NCBI RefSeq assembly: GCF_001442535.1 | Contig: NZ_CP013141.1 | Span: forward strand, 3,573,198 to 3,637,197 | Source: Lysobacter antibioticus | Lineage (GTDB): Bacteria > Pseudomonadota > Gammaproteobacteria > Xanthomonadales > Xanthomonadaceae | Direction: 5' to 3' | Length of the DNA: 64,000 bases | In this document: positions 62,047 to 64,000 of the stretch, one piece after another | How positions within the stretch are numbered: position 1 is the first letter of the stretch | How the letters are laid out: every line of letters begins with the position of its first letter | Made by a program: the position numbers and the translations under genes | The notes under the pieces: model-generated | Seen by the model: only the letters and a program-made list of their open reading frames with translations | Database searches by the model: none | What the model was told of the DNA's origin: nothing

Positions 62047-63252
62047 TCAGTGGCGCGCCGGCGCCAGGGCGTAGCCCTTCATGCGTTCGGAGAACGCTTG
62101 CAGCGACTGGATGCCGCTGGCCTCGGCGTCGACGCACCAAGCGTGCAGACGGTTCAAGGTGGCCTGCGCATCGTGCGAACGGTCGTCGAGCACCTGCGCC
62201 AAGCGCTGGCGGAATTCGGCCAGGGTCGCCATGCGCGGACGTTCGTCGATCCAGCTCTGCAGGCGCGCACGCGCGCCGTCGTCGAGCCAGCGGCCGCCGT
62301 CGGCCAGACCCTTGCGCAAACGGCGCGGCAGGGTGCGCATGCGGTCGCCGGCGTGCGCGGCTTCTTCGCGCAGGGTCGGCAGGGTCACGCTGCGGTAGTA
62401 GTCGGTCATCGCCTGGAAGCGGATCGCGAGCAGCGCGCGCAGGGTTTCGGTGTCCGGCATGGCGATGTTCGGGCGCACGTCCAGGGTCGGCGCGACGCGC
62501 AACACCTTGGCCAGACGCAGCGCCTGCAAGCCGCGAATCGCCGCCCAGCCGATGTCGAATTCCCACTTGCGCAGGGCGAACTTGGCCGAGCTCGGGAAGG
62601 CGTGGTGGTTGTTGTGCAGTTCTTCGCCGCCGATCCAGAAACCCCACGGGGTCAGGTTGGTCGCGGTGTCGGTGGTCTCGAAGTTGCGATAGCCCCACCA
62701 ATGACCGAGTCCGTTGACCACGCCGGCGGCCCAGAACGGAATCCACACCATCTGCAGGGCCCAGATCGCCACGCCGGCGAAGCCGAACAGGACGAAGCTG
62801 ATGAACAGCAGCAAGGTCGGGCCGAAGGTCGCATGCGGCGTATAGAGCTTGCGTTCGATCCAGTCGTCCGGGCAGCCCTTGCCGTACTTCTCGATGTCCT
62901 CGCGCTCGCCGCGCGCTTCGCGGTAGAGCTCGACGCCGCGCCACATGACCGTGTCGATGCCCTTGAACTGCGGGCTGTGCGGGTCTTCCTCGGTCTCGCA
63001 CTTGGCGTGGTGCTTGCGATGGATCGCCGCCCACTCCTTGGTGATCATCGAGGTGGTCAGCCAGGTCCAGAAACGGAACACGTGCGCCAGCGCGGGATGG
63101 AAATCGACCGAGCGGTGCGCCATCGAGCGGTGCAGGTACAGCGTCACCGACATGATGGTGAGCTGGGTGACCGCGAGGAAGTACAAGGCGAGTTCCCAGA
63201 AGCCGGCCTGGACCAGGCCGCCGGCGAGGAAATCGATCAGGGAAGCGGGCAT
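62047..63252 (-). CDS. membrane fatty-acid desaturase (acyl-CoA delta-9 type)
   Basis: The 401-residue product has the three His boxes of membrane desaturases: HRSMAH (about 41-46), HRKHH (about 78-82) and HNNHH (about 214-218), and at least four helices. It fits bacterial stearoyl-CoA/acyl-lipid delta-9 desaturases, which put a double bond into membrane fatty acids, for example on cold shift. The start at 63252 (MPASLIDFLAGG) is typical. The C-terminal 150 residues are charged, extending beyond the fold. A terminator follows at 61983-62006. Confidence 0.92.
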   Translation of the reverse strand: MPASLIDFLAGGLVQAGFWELALYFLAVTQLTIMSVTLYLHRSMAHRSVDFHPALAHVFRFWTWLTTSMITKEWAAIHRKHHAKCETEEDPHSPQFKGIDTVMWRGVELYREARGEREDIEKYGKGCPDDWIERKLYTPHATFGPTLLLFISFVLFGFAGVAIWALQMVWIPFWAAGVVNGLGHWWGYRNFETTDTATNLTPWGFWIGGEELHNNHHAFPSSAKFALRKWEFDIGWAAIRGLQALRLAKVLRVAPTLDVRPNIAMPDTETLRALLAIRFQAMTDYYRSVTLPTLREEAAHAGDRMRTLPRRLRKGLADGGRWLDDGARARLQSWIDERPRMATLAEFRQRLAQVLDDRSHDAQATLNRLHAWCVDAEASGIQSLQAFSERMKGYALAPARH

Positions 63253-63550
63253 TTCGAAACTCCGACAGACCACCGGGGCCGGCCCGAAGCGGCCGGTCCT
63301 GAGCAAATGATGCCACCCGGTGCGGACCCTTCGCGCCGGTACGGCTCTGCGATGTGATGGGGTCGTTTATTCCAACGGGCAAGGACGCCCGCATCGGGCG
63401 CCGCTGAAGGGGTTCAGCCGGGCGCCCCCGACCGGCGGTCGAGGCCGCCCGGCCCAGTGTCTCTTCCGCCCCGCCTTGCGCCCTCTCCCGCTTGCGGCGA
63501 CCGCAGCTCAGAGGGCCCGGGTGAGGGCCCAGCAGCGAGGAGCCGCGTCC
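63253..63550. other. divergent/convergent intergenic region upstream of the desaturase
   Basis: These 298 bases have the desaturase promoter region and end of the CHAD gene. Short inverted stretches near 63480-63530 (CCCTCTCCC, GGGTGAGGGCC) are GC-rich; no gene is supported. Confidence 0.5.
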
Positions 63551-64000
63551 CTAATCCGAACCGCCCCCTCCCTCGCCCCCTCCCTCGCCTCCATTCACGA
63601 TCTCCCCGCGCGACCGCGCCAGCTCGCCCTCGGCATAGCGCCGCAAAGCCGCGCGGTCGACCTTGCCGAACACCGAACGGCGCCCGCAGTGGTCGAGCAG
63701 CAGGTTCAGGTCCTGGGCCGCGCCGAGGCGCTCGATCGTGTGCTTGTCGAACTTCGGCGCATCGCGACCCAGCTTGGCCGCTTTCAGAGCCCGTTGCTGC
63801 TGCGACAACCGCCGCGCACGCCGGCGCCAGTCGTGCCACGCCTCATCCAGGCCGCTGCGGCGGGCGCGTTCGGCGCCGCGGGCGACCCGCGCCAGGCTGG
63901 CGGTGACCGCCCCGCGCCAATCCTCCGGCTTCAAGCCGTCCCAGGGCAGCGCCCGCAACGCCGCGCGCAACACCCGCAACAAGGAACGGCGCGCGCCGAG
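63551..64000 (-). CDS. CHAD-domain protein, N-terminal part outside window
   Basis: About 149 C-terminal residues are visible, open to the right edge. The His/Arg-rich helices (WHDWRRRARRLSQQQRALKAAKLGRD, RLGAAQDLNLLLDHCGRRSVFGK) fit the CHAD domain, a polyphosphate-binding helical fold. The last 12 residues are Gly/Glu-rich. The visible part is the end of the domain; fusion to CYTH or other domains upstream cannot be excluded. Incomplete because of the window edge. Confidence 0.75.
   Translation of the reverse strand, partial: LGARRSLLRVLRAALRALPWDGLKPEDWRGAVTASLARVARGAERARRSGLDEAWHDWRRRARRLSQQQRALKAAKLGRDAPKFDKHTIERLGAAQDLNLLLDHCGRRSVFGKVDRAALRRYAEGELARSRGEIVNGGEGGGEGGGGSD

Overview
The window looks like chromosomal DNA of a Lysobacter-type gammaproteobacterium (Lysobacteraceae/Xanthomonadaceae). 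The evidence is high GC with strong third-position GC bias, xanthomonad-style intergenic REP palindromes (core GGCTTGCGCCGCTCCTACC), several exported proteases, and a type IV secretion effector carrying the XVIPCD tail typical of Xanthomonas, Stenotrophomonas and Lysobacter. The genus is inferred; no rRNA or tRNA gene is present to confirm it.

Layout. 1-9.4 kb is conserved core: a truncated AMP-binding synthetase divergent from a 4'-phosphopantetheinyl transferase, rsmG-parA-parB, two related small exported proteins, a nucleotide-sugar epimerase, a GT2 glycosyltransferase with its LAB_N membrane partner, and rpmB-rpmG. 9.4-18.8 kb carries a repeat-rich spacer, two paralogous exported trypsin-like proteases (one with an added P domain), a 1169-residue transporter-like hybrid histidine kinase, and a divergent SDR/AraC pair.

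18.9-36.4 kb reads as an accessory region: single enzymes in mixed orientation, visibly less GC-biased stretches, an ECF41-like sigma factor with matching divergent promoter motifs, a LysE/Lrp pair, small TGTCCGCT/AGCGGACA palindromes and, at 33.7-35.7 kb, a lipase-like type IV secretion effector overlapping the gene for a lipoprotein that is probably its immunity protein. This pair is the best candidate for a toxin system not yet described in detail.

36.4-42.0 kb is a four-gene signalling operon (FHA-GAF protein, Ser/Thr kinase with TPRs, soluble histidine kinase, LuxR-type response regulator) in which successive genes overlap or nearly abut. 42-49 kb has an S8 protease with SLH-like repeats, conserved hypotheticals, an SDR that has lost its catalytic residues, and an SRPBCC protein. 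49-56 kb groups a LuxR-type regulator, a DUF559 gene beside a long inverted repeat, acs, a DcaP-like porin and an MHS-family transporter, which together suggest import and activation of a small carboxylate. 56-64 kb contains a uracil-DNA glycosylase-like protein, a TRIC-type channel gene behind a tandem glycine riboswitch, an ABC exporter pair, an ANT(4')-like nucleotidyltransferase, an EF-hand protein beside two tiny paralogous Cys-rich exported peptides, a fatty-acid desaturase, and a CHAD-domain protein cut by the window edge.

All assignments are by reading translated sequence; no database search was run.
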